From assembly GCA_012845835.1 (NCBI GenBank), contig JABAKD010000005.1, forward strand, positions 4,579,155 through 4,643,154: a DNA stretch of 64,000 nucleotides, given 5' to 3'. The stretch comes from Undaria pinnatifida (Eukaryota; Sar; Phaeophyceae; Laminariales; Alariaceae). The number at the start of each line of letters is the position of its first letter. Position 1 is the stretch's first letter. The notes below the pieces were generated by a model. It was given only the letters and a program-made list of their open reading frames with translations, searched no databases and was not told the origin of the DNA. The position numbers and the translations under genes were made by a program. Below, one piece after another: positions 9,118-19,083 of this stretch.

Positions 9118-9291
9118 CGCTTGCAGGTGGATGGCGCGGTCGACGGCGTGCTTGACGGCTGTGTACATGGCAAAGTCTCCCGAAGCCGCCGCAGCCATGA
9201 GGGGCGTCCGGAGGGCGTGCTCCTTTCTCATGCTCTGGAAAGTAACGCATTCCGGGCAGCTTCTGAGTCCTTCGTTCAGCGCTTCTCGAAC
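9118..9291 (-). CDS. Ankyrin-like repeat exon (174 bp, phase 0)
   Basis: Acceptor CGTCCGTCCAG, donor AAGCG then GTAGGA. The 58-residue product starts VREALNEGLRSCPE and carries the core ALRTPLMAAAASGDFAMYTA, ending RAIHLQA. It is 15 codons longer than the 43-residue units. TPLMAAAASGD is the most canonical ankyrin motif in the window (compare TPLhxAAxxG of the family). Frame intact. Probably near the 5' part of the left gene. Confidence 0.7.
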
Positions 9292-9429
9292 CTGGACGGA
9301 CGTCGATGTCGTGGGCACGCACAGCGAGAGACAGGCGTTGATCCATCTTTAGGGCGAAACAAGGCCTTGCTGTTACCACGGTCTGTGGCGCAACTGCACA
9401 ATGAAACGACTGCTACGGTAAGGGTATCG

Positions 9430-9694
9430 GACGCGTGCTACGATAGAGGCAGATTTCTTCGGGCAAGCAACGTTTTCTGAATGAAGGGCCTCAATAACCT
9501 ATCAAACAAAGTCTTAGAACGTCGTTCTCGTCTTACATTATGTATATGTGTTACACCTGGGTTATAGGCTTGGATATCGGGTTCCACTTTCAGCATACTC
9601 AAAATCAGTTGTTGGGTTCCACGTAGAGCTCCTCAAGTGGTTCGGAGACTCGGAAAAATAAATAAACAATCGGTGTACCTCTATCCCATGCGCA
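9430..9694. mobile_element. Family A element (first of a back-to-back pair)
   Basis: Left end GACGCGTGCTACGATAGAGG; right end GTGTACCTCTATCCCATGCG. Contains CAACGTTTTCTGAATGAAGG and GAGCTCCTCAAGTGG. Confidence 0.7.
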
Positions 9695-9930
9695 CCATTT
9701 CGTTTCGGTTTCGAGGGGTTCTTGCTTTGCTTGAGAGCTCTATGCCTGCCCCAAAAACCTGATTTGCGGCGAAAACGAACTGCCACCACAAAACTATGCC
9801 CATGGCCTAGGCATACAACATAACTCATTCCAAAATGGAGAGTGAAATTCCGACGACTGTACTAATAGGTCAAGAGCGCCGTGCTTCAACGTTTCAGCCA
9901 AAATGTGCTGCCTCTATCGTAGCATACGCC
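9695..9930. mobile_element. Family A element (second of the pair, opposite orientation)
   Basis: Right end GCTGCCTCTATCGTAGCATA. The interior reads in the inverse order of its neighbour: GCCCATGGCCTAGGCATACA, then TTCCGACGACTG, then TTTCAGCCAAAATG. Its left end is merged with the right end of the first element. Confidence 0.6.
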
Positions 9931-10435
9931 ATGTGTCTTGGGTGAAAAAGGCAACGCCCACAGTGGATTGAATAGCGCGGAGAAACCTGCCTCTCGTACT
10001 TTATCGGTGATGAGTACGATGTTATAATAAAACGTCCGCCAAACGGCATCATCACTGCTGCACTTGCATGTCTGCAACACAACCTTGCAACACCGTTTTT
10101 CGTGCAAGGGAGAGACCAACCGGTAGATGGAACACAACGCGAGCAAACCATAAACTTGAGTACATATCCAGCGTACAGTAATAGATTCTCGCCTACACCG
10201 TGGCCAACGACACTGTTTCTACAACATAAAGTAGGTGCAACGCGCGGAACCCAACAATTAATAGACGAAACCAGACGTGTCGCTGTTCATCTTGTAAATA
10301 TTTTACCACCCATTGCAAAGATCAGCCCACACGAAACCCAACCATTTTTTTACAGCGACATGTTAAGACTAGATGTCTGCGGTTAAGAGTGCAGTTAACA
10401 GCAAAAAAGCACCCCCAGCTGGCATCGATAAGTAC
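9931..10435. other. Intronic stretch, no clear exon
   Basis: Minus-strand ORFs of 85-86 residues cover 9886-10151 but overlap a family A end and show no motif. Nothing else recognised up to 10435. Confidence 0.3.
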
Positions 10436-10504
10436 CTGGTCTACTGTCCCGGTTTCCAAGACAAGGAGGATGTTGTGCGACCACTTCATCTGTATTGCGC
10501 TGTC
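10436..10504 (-). CDS. Small exon candidate, SHNILLVLETG type
   Basis: A 69 bp stretch between GGGCGTCAG and a donor GACCAG then GTACTT encodes 23 residues including WSHNILLVLETGTVDQ. The stretch at 10782-10853 encodes a similar SHNILFSVSEAGAVGQ. The pair resembles the middle of an ankyrin-like unit (N-x-LL-x-A-x-x-x-G), suggesting duplicated short exons. Evidence is limited to this internal similarity plus splice-like borders. Confidence 0.4.
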
Positions 10505-10781
10505 CTGACGCCCCAAGTAAGGAACCTATAGGGAGTTCGTCGTCACAACGGAGCGGGCGGCAAGTGGGGATAATGGAACGGTCGCGAAATTATGGCACAC
10601 ACGATACAAGCTTTACAGCTATTTTTAGAAGAGAGACGAGTGCGCGCAGTCAAATGATAGAGAGTGGTTCCAAGGAATGCAGCACGTCTAGGAGGCAGTG
10701 CACATCAGCGCCAACTGTAATAGAAACCTTCCAACGCATGCAGGCACGATATACATGGTGAGACAGTGCTTGCGCGGGATC

Positions 10782-10853
10782 CTGGCCAACCGCTCCCGCT
10801 TCTGAGACGGAGAAGAGGATGTTGTGCGACAACCTGGTCTCACTCGCTCCGCC
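10782..10853 (-). pseudogene. Second copy of the SHNIL exon, donor lost
   Basis: Encodes 24 residues with LSHNILFSVSEAGAVGQ, parallel to 10436-10504. After GGCCAG the sequence is GATCCC, so the donor GT is missing. The acceptor side (GGCCACCAG) is kept. Probably a dead exon duplicate. Confidence 0.4.
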
Positions 10854-11263
10854 CTGGTGGCCTAGGTACTTTAGGGGCGATCGTCGTGGCAGAGGCGGGA
10901 AACATGCGGGGACAATAGAACGGATACAGGGAAACAAGAGAGTGCACCCACATCACACAGGCAAGCGACAGCCACGGCCTGCTGTCGATTGAGCATTTAA
11001 TCGGTGGTTGGTTCTTCGGTGGGTGTATCGGATGGCGCTCGCAGACCACCGCAGAACAACCAGTAAACGTTTGTTCCACCGGGTGAACTCAAAATTACAT
11101 CCCTGGCCCCGTTTGGGAAACGCCGGGCAAGACTTTCAATATGTTTCTGTTTTTTTTCTCGGCGTCGTGCACCCCGACTGAAAAAAATTGCCCGAACAGC
11201 GTTGCATGAATGTTACAATCCGTGCGGAGCAAGACGACTATGTGCACTTTTTTCAAAGCATTG

Positions 11264-11292
11264 CGCCGCGGACTTCGGCCGCAGAAAGACAG
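11264..11292 (-). repeat. 29 bp conserved segment, copy 1 (partner 11986-12014)
   Basis: On the minus strand both copies contain CTGTCTTTCTGCGGCCGAAG followed by a CCGCRGCG segment, translating as CLSAAE-V/A-R. Both sit next to AG acceptor-like sites. The surrounding sequences are unrelated by eye, so this may be another duplicated exon. Confidence 0.45.
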
Positions 11293-11985
11293 GCTGTGCT
11301 CAATGTAGGCTGAGTAACCAACACGTGTAATATTCAACGTTCTGTGCAATCAGTCGCGGCGGCTAGCAGTAGCAGCGATGGTGAGCAGAGCTGTTGAGTT
11401 GCGGAGAGTTTTTTTGGCGTACCAGGTATATCAGAAGGGTAGTATCATCATACCGTGAGAAAAAAGATCAGACAGGTGTGTGTGGCGGTTTCAATCGAAA
11501 GGGTACAATACAAAATAGAGTTATCAAACTAGGCGGCGAGGTTACAGCAGTAGCTTGTGTTCGATAAAATGGTGTAATCTTAACGGTTGTGCCAGCAAGT
11601 CTATAGACGTTACGGAACAAGAGGACAGAGCGATCACATAAGTCTACGCGTTGTGTGGCGCAGAATGACAGCGCCCCCCAGCTCTCACTGCTCACTGCCC
11701 CAGCACCAACACAGACACCAGCAAGTCTCTGGTGCTCTCAGTCATTTTTTGGCCTCGTGGCACAATACAAAACAAACGTCCTGTGCATCCGCACCACCAC
11801 CCTGTGTGGCATGTCGACCGAAAAGCGTCAGCATCTGCGACCACGCTCTGTCGGGGACCCGCATTGCGATCCCCGCTACGTGCGTCTAGCGAAAGTGCCA
11901 ACGCGAACAGTACAACACCATCATAAGGAACTAGTATCCGTGCATCTAACGGGGCAAGATAACTATTATGTACATTGGAACCTTA

Positions 11986-12014
11986 CGCTGCGGGCTTCGG
12001 CCGCAGAAAGACAG
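11986..12014 (-). repeat. 29 bp conserved segment, copy 2, possible exon
   Basis: Upstream on the minus strand is a hydrophobic run, VALIAVALIAAVEVCLSAAE, which could be a signal peptide or membrane span. A donor-like GTAAG then GTTCC follows. It is too short and isolated to assign. Confidence 0.35.
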
Positions 12015-12125
12015 ACCTCCACTGCTGCAATGAGGGCTACTGCAATGAGTGCTACCTTTCGGACCAAAAGTAAACATGACACGCACCATGCACACCATTG
12101 CAGAAACGCCCCGGGTACCCGCCTT

Positions 12126-12404
12126 TGACACATCTTATACGGTGGGAGAGGTGTACGGTGTTTTTTTCTAATACTGCTCTCCACTGGAGGACCTCCATAT
12201 ATCTTGATTTTTGAGCAAACTGAAAACAATGCAATCCGATGAACGAAACCGTTGGCCCACGTATACCGAACCGTAACTTTGTAGCAAAAACACGAATGAC
12301 ACGAGTGTATGATGATATTTCCGTCATTCTGGGTTAAGGAGCACTGATGTTCAGGTAACGGTTTAGCCACAAGTGCTACCTCTATCGTAGTGCTAGCAGG
12401 CGTC
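12126..12404. mobile_element. Family A element
   Basis: Left end degraded (TACGGTGGGAGAGGTGTAC); right end GTGCTACCTCTATCGTAGTG. Contains GAAACCGTTGGCCCACGTAT, TTTCCGTCATTCTGGGTTAA and TTTAGCCACAAGTGC in family order. Confidence 0.65.
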
Positions 12405-13199
12405 GGGTTTTTTATTGGGGGGGGGGTAACTAGAATTAGAGTCGAACTTTTTCGCAGTCGTCAGAGGTGGGAGGGAGCAATTGACCTGGGGAATGTAGGG
12501 ACGACTCTGTCCCGAAGAGATTTTGGTGCCGACGGCGAAACTCCCTACGGCAGCGACCTACCTCCCCGAGCCCGCCAGATGGAAAGTGAAAGATACCTGC
12601 AGCCTGGGCGAAACTGCTATAAAAACCGATGTAGGTGGCCCAAAATATAATATCCAAACGATTGTTTCTTTGGCGTCCAGGGTAATTACAATTGGAATTC
12701 GTTAATACATTTCCAGGGCAAAAGTAGTACCTGGTACCTGGTACATACATGGGTGAGCAGCAAGCGCAACTGGGACTCGGCTGGTGGCCGCTTTTTTTCT
12801 TTGAGATGCCATCATTTGCGTTTTGGGATCTTGATGCGAGATTACACAGCGTCATCGCCGGCGGACCAGCCGTGCCAGGGACTCGCGTGGTCGGGTATCA
12901 AATCGCACCCGGGCGGGTTAATGACGAACTTGCCGTATCGGTGGAGGCATGCGGCATGCGCTACGATGGAAATTAGGACATGTTTTCGTTCTGTCTCAAA
13001 AAGAAATCTATCTGACGGGGCTTCTTAACTTTACCATATAGTCTATATATGATATTATTAGCTAGAGAGGGAAGTAGCTGGTATATAGCTATCATCGAAA
13101 CACCATCGACCCATGCCACGGTAAGGGCTGCCGTGTACAGCCATATATATGATGTTTTTGGCCGGCTGAGCTCCCCTCTAGTAAAGAGCTAATCGGTTA
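12405..13199. other. Stretch without a recognised gene
   Basis: ORFs of 75-139 residues overlap on both strands (12436-12855 minus, 12749-13028 plus). The only structure is a family A-like half end at about 12950 (GCGCTACGATGGAAATTAG). No motif supports coding. Confidence 0.3.
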
Positions 13200-13461
13200 G
13201 CAACGAGTTCTACGACAGAGGTGCGCACCACATTTTTTCTCAGGTTCTCCTCAATTTTGGGAGCCAAAAACACCTCTCCCAAAAACTGATTCGTGGAGAA
13301 AACTAAACCTGGTACGATACCGGATGAAACATCCCATGACAATGAGACTCATGCACAAAATAATTGGCCTATTTCCGGCGATTTTGTGTTAAGGAGCCCC
13401 GTCATTCATTCCAAAGAAACCATTTCAGACGAAAAGTGCTACCTCCATCGCGGCACGCGTC
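13200..13461. mobile_element. Family A element
   Basis: Left end GTTCTACGACAGAGGTG, right end GCTACCTCCATCGCGGCACG. Interior has TCCTCAATTTTGGGAGCC, CTCCCAAAAACTGATT, TTCCGGCGATTTTGTGTTAA and GGAGCCCCGTCATTCA, close to the family consensus. Confidence 0.75.
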
Positions 13462-13931
13462 TACCCCGATACTTCATGATGAGTGAATGTTTGTTGTAGG
13501 ACTAGCGAGTACAAGCGTTTCTCGGACATCGCGCGCTAATACCTTCGCAGTCATGTTTCGCGTCATCATGATGTTGATATTGAGCCTCATATTAGGAGAG
13601 CTCAGAAAAATCTTGGAATCTGCTGCACGCACCCTAACTGTGAGATGACTTATTTCATATCATCGGAATACGAGTACTGCATTTGAGCGTTTGGGTAGGT
13701 ATGGGATTCCTTATATCGGGGGTATGGAATTGCCTATCCGGGTAGTACACGTTTTTCTTCAATGTTTATCAAATGCAGGGTTTGGGTGAGGTATCGAGCT
13801 CCCCATCTATTCAGCTTCACATTCAGAAAATTGGCGCTCTTCGGCACACTCTATCGTGTCACGTAGCACGCGTAGGTAATGCTGAACCGTGCATTCTACG
13901 TACGGGATTGCTCATTTCCAGGCCAGTTCTT

Positions 13932-14150
13932 CTAAACTTTGAACCACACGTTTTCGCTGATTCCGTACTTCACAAAGACAAATGGCATAAAGAGGGTCAA
14001 CGCCAGCCACCGTTCGTTAAAACAAAATAATTTTAAAACTGCGTCAAAACGCGAAAAAGCTTCCTGTAGTAGTTCTACGGGAGACGTGGTGGTCCTGAAT
14101 TTACTTGGTTCGGATCTATTGGTCCGAACCTTTCTCGAGATCATTCGCAC
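13932..14150 (-). other. Minus-strand ORF with one hydrophobic segment
   Basis: The 72-residue frame includes SRFDAVLKLFCFNERWLALT and then LFMPFVFVKYGISENVW. FDAVLK echoes the ankyrin-like units and the hydrophobic run resembles a membrane span. An acceptor-like CTACTACAG precedes GAAGC. It could be an upstream exon of the left gene or chance. Confidence 0.25.
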
Positions 14151-14256
14151 TTGAACCGTTCATCGGGCGCGTTGCTGTCGTTCCCTTTCGTTTCAGGCGA
14201 TAGGTTCCCTTTGTGTTGATGATGATGCGCCCTTCAACCACGAGACGATATAGATA

Positions 14257-14500
14257 CTTTGTCCCCCTCAGAAAAGGGTTTTATTGTTTCCGCGCACAGA
14301 CCCACCTAACATCACCCTGTTGACCCTGATAGCTACACTGTAGTTGCAAGGGGAGTCGCCGACCTATATCCTTAATGAGGACACACAACCCGTAATACGC
14401 GCGATCGGAGTATCACACACAGCTTGCAAAAAGATGAGTTTCGACAAAATATTCGATCTCACAGCAGCTGGAGTGTTTTTTCATTTTTATTAATATAGAC
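14257..14500 (-). mobile_element. Family C partial copy
   Basis: Begins TTTGTCCCCCTCAGAAAAGG, continues with ATCACCCTGTTGACCCTGAT, GGGGAGTCGCCGACCTATAT and CACACAGCTTGC, and ends at CAGCTGGAGTGT. The G/C-rich half of the element is absent. Confidence 0.8.
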
Positions 14501-15084
14501 TACACTGCAAACGGTTCAAGCGCAGAGCACGCAAGATAGGTGGTCTGGAGAAAAATAGGATAACTCTTCGCGTGGTTGGTGAAAGTGAAAAATGTATTCG
14601 GGTATCATTGGTTGAAATGCCGTGAACGCGAGAAAGGTTCGAATGATTGCATGCGAATTAAATTAGTTTTCGCCAGGCGAAGAGGTCTTCCGTTTCACTC
14701 CATAACCCTTTTTGTCGCGTTTGTCGTGCTTTTACCACACAGTTCATCATACTACTCTTTCTGGTTAAACGCCGAACCAGCAAACACAGCAAAGCGCAAC
14801 TGGGGTGGAGCGAAACGGTATCATACTGCACACCGTACCCGAATAAACGGTTCAAATTAGATAGGCAAATCAAGCGTGGTCAGACGAAGACTTTCTTTAA
14901 AATACTTTGTCGTGTTCGTCGTACTTGTATCGTTTGTCGTACGTACGGTGACATCGCGCCGCTTTATTGCATGCCTTTGTTGAAAGCCGAATCAATCAGC
15001 AACAGCAGTGTGACGGAGCGACATCGTACACGGTATATAACACAAAAAGTTCGAGAGTGCGTTCAAACACTCAAGAAATTTTCC
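14501..15084. other. AT-rich stretch, no feature recognised
   Basis: A plus-strand ORF (14576-14860) and its minus shadow exist, but neither shows a domain. This is the flank outside the 3' LTR of the copia element at 15085-15464. Confidence 0.3.
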
Positions 15085-15464
15085 TGCACATATAGAACGG
15101 TATATCGAATAATATTTATCGACTGTCTGTATGCCCGGCGCAGGGTGGCTCACGGGGAGATTGCCCTCGGTATCCCACGAGGGACCATCAGGCGGAGAAG
15201 ATAAAATATAGGAAATATGTATATTGCAATATACCAGAGTCCCGGAGAACACTCTGAACGTGCACTGAATAGACATTAAACACGGACTCAATCTTCACTT
15301 AATATGCAGTCAATATGGACGCACTATGGACGCGCTGAGCCAAAGGGGACTCAACTCGAAACTATCCAAGATTCGGAACGCCAACCATATCAATATATTC
15401 TACTCTTCTATCATTTCCGTAGATTCTATGTAGTCATACACATCATACATCAGACTTGTGCACA
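15085..15464 (-). mobile_element. LTR of a Ty1/copia element (3' LTR on minus strand)
   Basis: On the minus strand it begins TGTGCACAAGTCTGATG and ends near TATATGTGCA. A second copy at 29838-30233 shares ordered blocks such as GAGTCCCGGAGAACACT, GTCAATATGGACGCACTATG and CATCAGACTTGTGCACAG. Decayed reverse-transcriptase and RNase H sequence lies directly upstream on the same strand, as expected for a 3' LTR. Confidence 0.7.
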
Positions 15465-16530
15465 GGCACAAAAACAACATCCCCCCTGCCTCTGTGCACG
15501 TCATGACAACGTTCAACCAAAGCGCACCATCCAAAAGCTTTCTTATTCGAATAAATAAAGTGCATGCCTCAAATATCCAATCAATGTCAATTTCAAAACA
15601 ATACTGCCTCTGCTCCAAAAACCCGAATATTGATGCCCAACGCCGTAGCTAGCGGAATTGAACCGACGTAACCGTAACGGAAATCAGTAATAATATGGGC
15701 GATCAAGAGTGCAGTAGCAGTAATGCGTGTGAAACCATACAAAAAAACTTTCGGTTGTGGTTCAATAAACCAAGCCAAAAATATCCCCAAAACCAAACAA
15801 TATTGTTCCCCCAAAATTGTATGCTTCTTCATATCTTCGATCAAGCAAAATTCTGGTGCTAGATCCTCTCGCTTTCAACATGCCCTCTAGGCAAAATTAA
15901 ACATATCATCACTATTAGCATCAACGCAGACCCGATTATCGGACATAGATACGAGCAAGCGCATCGTGAATCCTACATCCCTCCTGCTCGTGACAACAGT
16001 CATGATCTGCCCATTCCGGTTTAACAAAAATTAAAGAAAACATGATCCTAGATTAATGCAAACTCAAAAATACCATCCTCAAATCGAAATACATTATAAG
16101 AGCATCGTCTTGAAAAAAAATCATGATCCAAACAATAATCAGCCAAGACATAACTCCTCCACTCCGGGGTCAAGCCACATTTTGTCCAACCAGTTCCGCT
16201 CTGGTTTAGTCCATACCAAGCTCTCAACACGCGTTGGTATTACAGGACACTTTCATTAGGATATATGATTCTTCAACTATTAAAGCCAGGATTCATCGCA
16301 CCCCTACCTACCTACTCTATACCTGTGCAACGCGATTAATCATTCTACCAGCTCGAACTCCAACTAATAATATTGCCAAGATTTGGGGGTTCGACGCTAA
16401 ATTACGGTGGTGATGGTGAAAAGACTCCCGCGGTAAATCCGCGTGCTGAAAAAAATATGTTACGTGGATGATCGATATAGCTTTCCGCCCCACCAGCTCA
16501 GAGCAAAAATTCTCAAATTTCATTGTCAAG
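15465..16530 (-). pseudogene. Decayed Ty1/copia pol (reverse transcriptase and RNase H)
   Basis: Minus strand. Near 16410-16480 is HVTYFFQHADLPRE, matching the copia RT motif (DVKTAFL-x-x-DLxEE) with the catalytic Asp replaced by His. Near 16190-16225 is AWYGLNQSGTGW, matching the copia ALYGLKQ-x-x-R-x-W motif. A stretch just before the LTR, GDVVFVPVHKSD, resembles the RNase H C-terminal VPTKDQ motif. Frames are interrupted by stops and shifts, and no YVDD motif was found. Spacing between the RT motifs is longer than usual. The element is inactive. The 83-residue open frame at 15593-15844 lies inside it and is hydrophobic, probably a shifted frame. Confidence 0.65.
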
Positions 16531-16589
16531 CGCTCCCAAAAACAACCAATATTTCAAGCTTATGTTCTGTAGGGTTTGTGGATTCCGGA

Positions 16590-16965
16590 GAAGGGTATGG
16601 GGGTCTTACAGAACTTCCAGAAATTTTGGGTACGGGTGTGAAATTGTTACAGAACTTCCAGACGTTTCAGGAATTATTGTGGCACGGGCGTACAGAACTC
16701 TCAGAAGTTCCGGGCGGGTGGGTGCTGAACCCGCACCCCGGGTATCGTGGCACGGGGTATACAGAACTCACATAAGTTCCGGGTACGGGTATGAATGTCT
16801 TACAGAGCTAACAGAAGTTCGGTTACGGGTATGACAGTCTTACAGAACTTCCAGATGTTCCGGGTATTGTGGCACGGGCGTACAGAGCTAAAAAAAGTTC
16901 CGGGTACGGGTATGAATGTCCTGCAGAACTTGCAGAAGTTCCGGGTACGGGTAATACCCGGGTAA
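16590..16965. repeat. Minisatellite of AGAAGTTCCGGGTA units, site 1
   Basis: Units of roughly 40-60 bp with CTTACAGAACT, TCCAGAAGTTCCGGGTA, CGGGTATGAATGTC and GTGGCACGGGCGTACAGA in varying order. AGAACTTCCAGAAGTTC is near-palindromic. Copies also occur at 18410-18600 and 28500-28680. Confidence 0.85.
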
Positions 16966-17545
16966 ATTAAACGCACATCCCCTCGGGGGCGAGTTCGATT
17001 TGAAGTGGAGGATTTCATCCAACTTGCATGGCATGTTCTCACTGGGTCAATGTCCCCGAGGTAATCTGCCGTAGCTTTAAGGAAATTGTGAACTATCGAC
17101 AAAACCATCACCAAGAGAGGCGATGAATCGTGAACCTTAATGGGTTGCGACAGGGGCAACAGCCGCGATCACTGCTATACTGCGCTGTAACACATCATAC
17201 CTAGAGCGTATTCTGGCTGTGGCGCTTCAAACTAAATAATGGCGGTCGCAAGCCCATATCTTCCCACCAGCTCGATAAAAGCCAAGTACCGCGACAAAGA
17301 AGCGAAACCACCGAAAACACAAGAGGATAGTTCAAGACGTCGATGGTAACCGCATCGCCGTCACGGCAGATCTACGTATTATTCTGATCGGGGAAAAAAA
17401 AAGACAAAACGCAACACGTGGTTTCCCGATAGATAGGAGCCAAATCCGTAAGTTTCCACCCAATCGAATCGAATTCCATTCAGTTCATAAAAAATGATTA
17501 TTCATAGTTTCGATTTCAAACATGTACGTGCCCAGGGGTCAGCAA
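16966..17545. other. Stretch without a recognised gene
   Basis: A minus ORF (16800-17159) covers the minisatellite and about 190 bases beyond it. No domain was recognised. It might be an upstream remnant of the copia element, but no motif proves that. Confidence 0.25.
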
Positions 17546-17547
17546 CG

Positions 17548-17562
17548 AAAGTAGTAGTAGTT

Positions 17563-17610
<48 letters not shown>

Positions 17611-17627
17611 ATAGTAGTAGTAGGTGC
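17548..17627. repeat. (GTA)n microsatellite
   Basis: About 25 GTA units with a few interruptions. A plus-strand frame through it would read poly-Val and is not a gene. Confidence 0.95.
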
Positions 17628-18065
17628 TACTACTAATATCATCACTATCATCTTAATATATACCCCGAGTATATACGATACGCACTGCTACATACAGCTG
17701 TACTTTCGGGGTTCGGCTGGTGTCACTGAGTGCTTCTACGATAGCCCCCTACGTACAAGTTCAACGAACACCGGTGAAAAAAAGAAGATATGAGCGCCTA
17801 AACGCCGGTCCGAGACCAACTACGAGTATATTGGCCCTGTATCCTGCAGTCCTTTCTAGCCACACAGACTTGACTATTCACTAGTTGGTAGTACACGGCA
17901 TCGACAGTTTTTTTTTGCAGTCTTTTCATTACGTGGCAACATAGAAAGGCAACAAACACGTTGCAATTCTACCACCAGAGTATGAAAGGCATCACTTAGA
18001 TAAAATCATCGACGATGTGGGGACTGGGCGCCAGTTCTGAAGCAGTCGAAAATTCCTAGCATACG
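17628..18065. other. Stretch with an isolated family B end
   Basis: TTCTACGATAGCCCCCTACG at about 17734 matches the family B terminus, but no partner end was found nearby. Nothing else recognised. Confidence 0.4.
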
Positions 18066-18319
18066 AGTCGTTTAACGGTAGCCCCCCCAACGTTTGTTTA
18101 CCGAAATCCCTGGTTTTGAAACCAGCTCCCGGCCGTATCTACTGAAATACGGTGCCCCTTGCCGCCCCGACGTCATCGTTTTGGTTCTTTGAAAAAACAA
18201 GGCAAAATCTTGACACATTATTATGTTCATAGCATCCTTCCTCGTGCCAAGCAGCCATTTCATTGAACGTTCGCGAAAGAAAATCGCTGGTTTTGGGGGG
18301 CGCTATCGAAGAATCCGTC
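18066..18319. mobile_element. Family B MITE-like element, full length
   Basis: Left end GTTTAACGGTAGCCCCCCCA; right end GGGGGGCGCTATCGAAGAAT. Subterminal inverted stretches read GAAATCCCTGGTTTTGAAAC and GAAAATCGCTGGTTTTGGGG. CCGACGTCATCGTTTTG lies in the middle. Confidence 0.75.
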
Positions 18320-18409
18320 CACTGACAAGATAGGACATCATAATATAATGCATAGTAGAAGTACACTCCTTTGGTTTGAACGTAATAATACGTATGTGGG
18401 CTTCTCGGG

Positions 18410-18600
18410 TATTGCAACGAAGGTATCGTAGCCCGGGTATTGTGCCACAAGCAGTCTTACAAAAGTCACAGAAGTTCCGGGTTAGGGTATGGGGGTCTTA
18501 CAGAATTTGCAGAAGTTCCGGGTACGGTACGGAAGTGTTACAGAACTCACAGAAGTTCCGGGTGCTGTGACACGGGCGTACAGAACTCACATGAACATAT
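18410..18600. repeat. AGAAGTTCCGGGTA minisatellite, site 2
   Basis: Three to four units with TCACAGAAGTTCCGGGT, GTATGGGGGTCTTACAGAA and GACACGGGCGTACAGAACTC. Starts next to GGTATTGTGCCACA, which also begins the copy at 28505. Confidence 0.85.
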
Positions 18601-18815
18601 ATACGACCATTTTAATTTTCGGGCATTCGGTCAGGAGTTTTTCTTTTCAGTATGCGATTCGCGGAACTAGAATCCTCGGTCAAAAAAGCTTCGTTCGAGC
18701 GCCGGTGTCGTGGAGCGGCTCAAATGCCCCTCGTCCTGCCGTATCCGTTCCGCACCTCGACGTGAACGCAGATGAATCAGATGGATGATGAGCGAGACAA
18801 GCAAAAGTTGCAACA
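18601..18815. repeat. Dispersed repeat R, copy 1
   Basis: Ordered blocks TTCGGTCAGGAGT, TTCGTTCGAGCGCCG, GGCTCAAATGCCCCTCG, CCGTATCCGTTCCGCACCTC, GACGTGAACGC and GAGCGAGACAAGC. Copies lie at 19290-19400, 20185-20240 and 23860-24060. Twice (18819 and 24108) a TRIM-type LTR sits immediately after it. Confidence 0.7.
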
Positions 18816-18818
18816 TAT

Positions 18819-19083
18819 TGTTAAGTTAAGGTGGGGGACACAGAGTGCCCCCTGCAGGTCTGCCAATTGAGCAGGTCCTCGGAGTGTACTCACTTTCGTT
18901 CCTTCGTAGAGATGTAGCTTTATTCGTTTCCACCAGAGCCCGGGATAGCTTCTGAGATCGGAGGCGCGTGCCTCCGATCTATTTCCTAACTTTCCCGAAT
19001 ATAAAACGCCAACCTTATCATACGAAACCCATCCAACTCAAATTCAGATGATTACGGGCCTTGGAGGCCGTATCTTTATCGCA
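18819..19083 (-). mobile_element. Solo LTR of the TRIM family
   Basis: Reverse-orientation relative of the LTRs at 24108-24376 and 24542-24811. It shares GTGGGGGACACAGAGTGCCC, GTCTGCCAATTGAGCAGGTC, GTTCCTTCGTAGAGAT, ACCAGAGCCCGGGATAGCTT and ATCATACGAAACCCATCC. More diverged than the paired copies; no target duplication was seen. Confidence 0.75.

Noticed and set aside
15593-15844. Hydrophobic 83-residue minus ORF considered as a membrane protein
   Set aside because: It lies between the copia RT and RNase H remnants and is more simply a shifted frame of the decayed pol.
17494-17793. Plus-strand frame with a poly-Val run
   Set aside because: Produced by the (GTA)n microsatellite.
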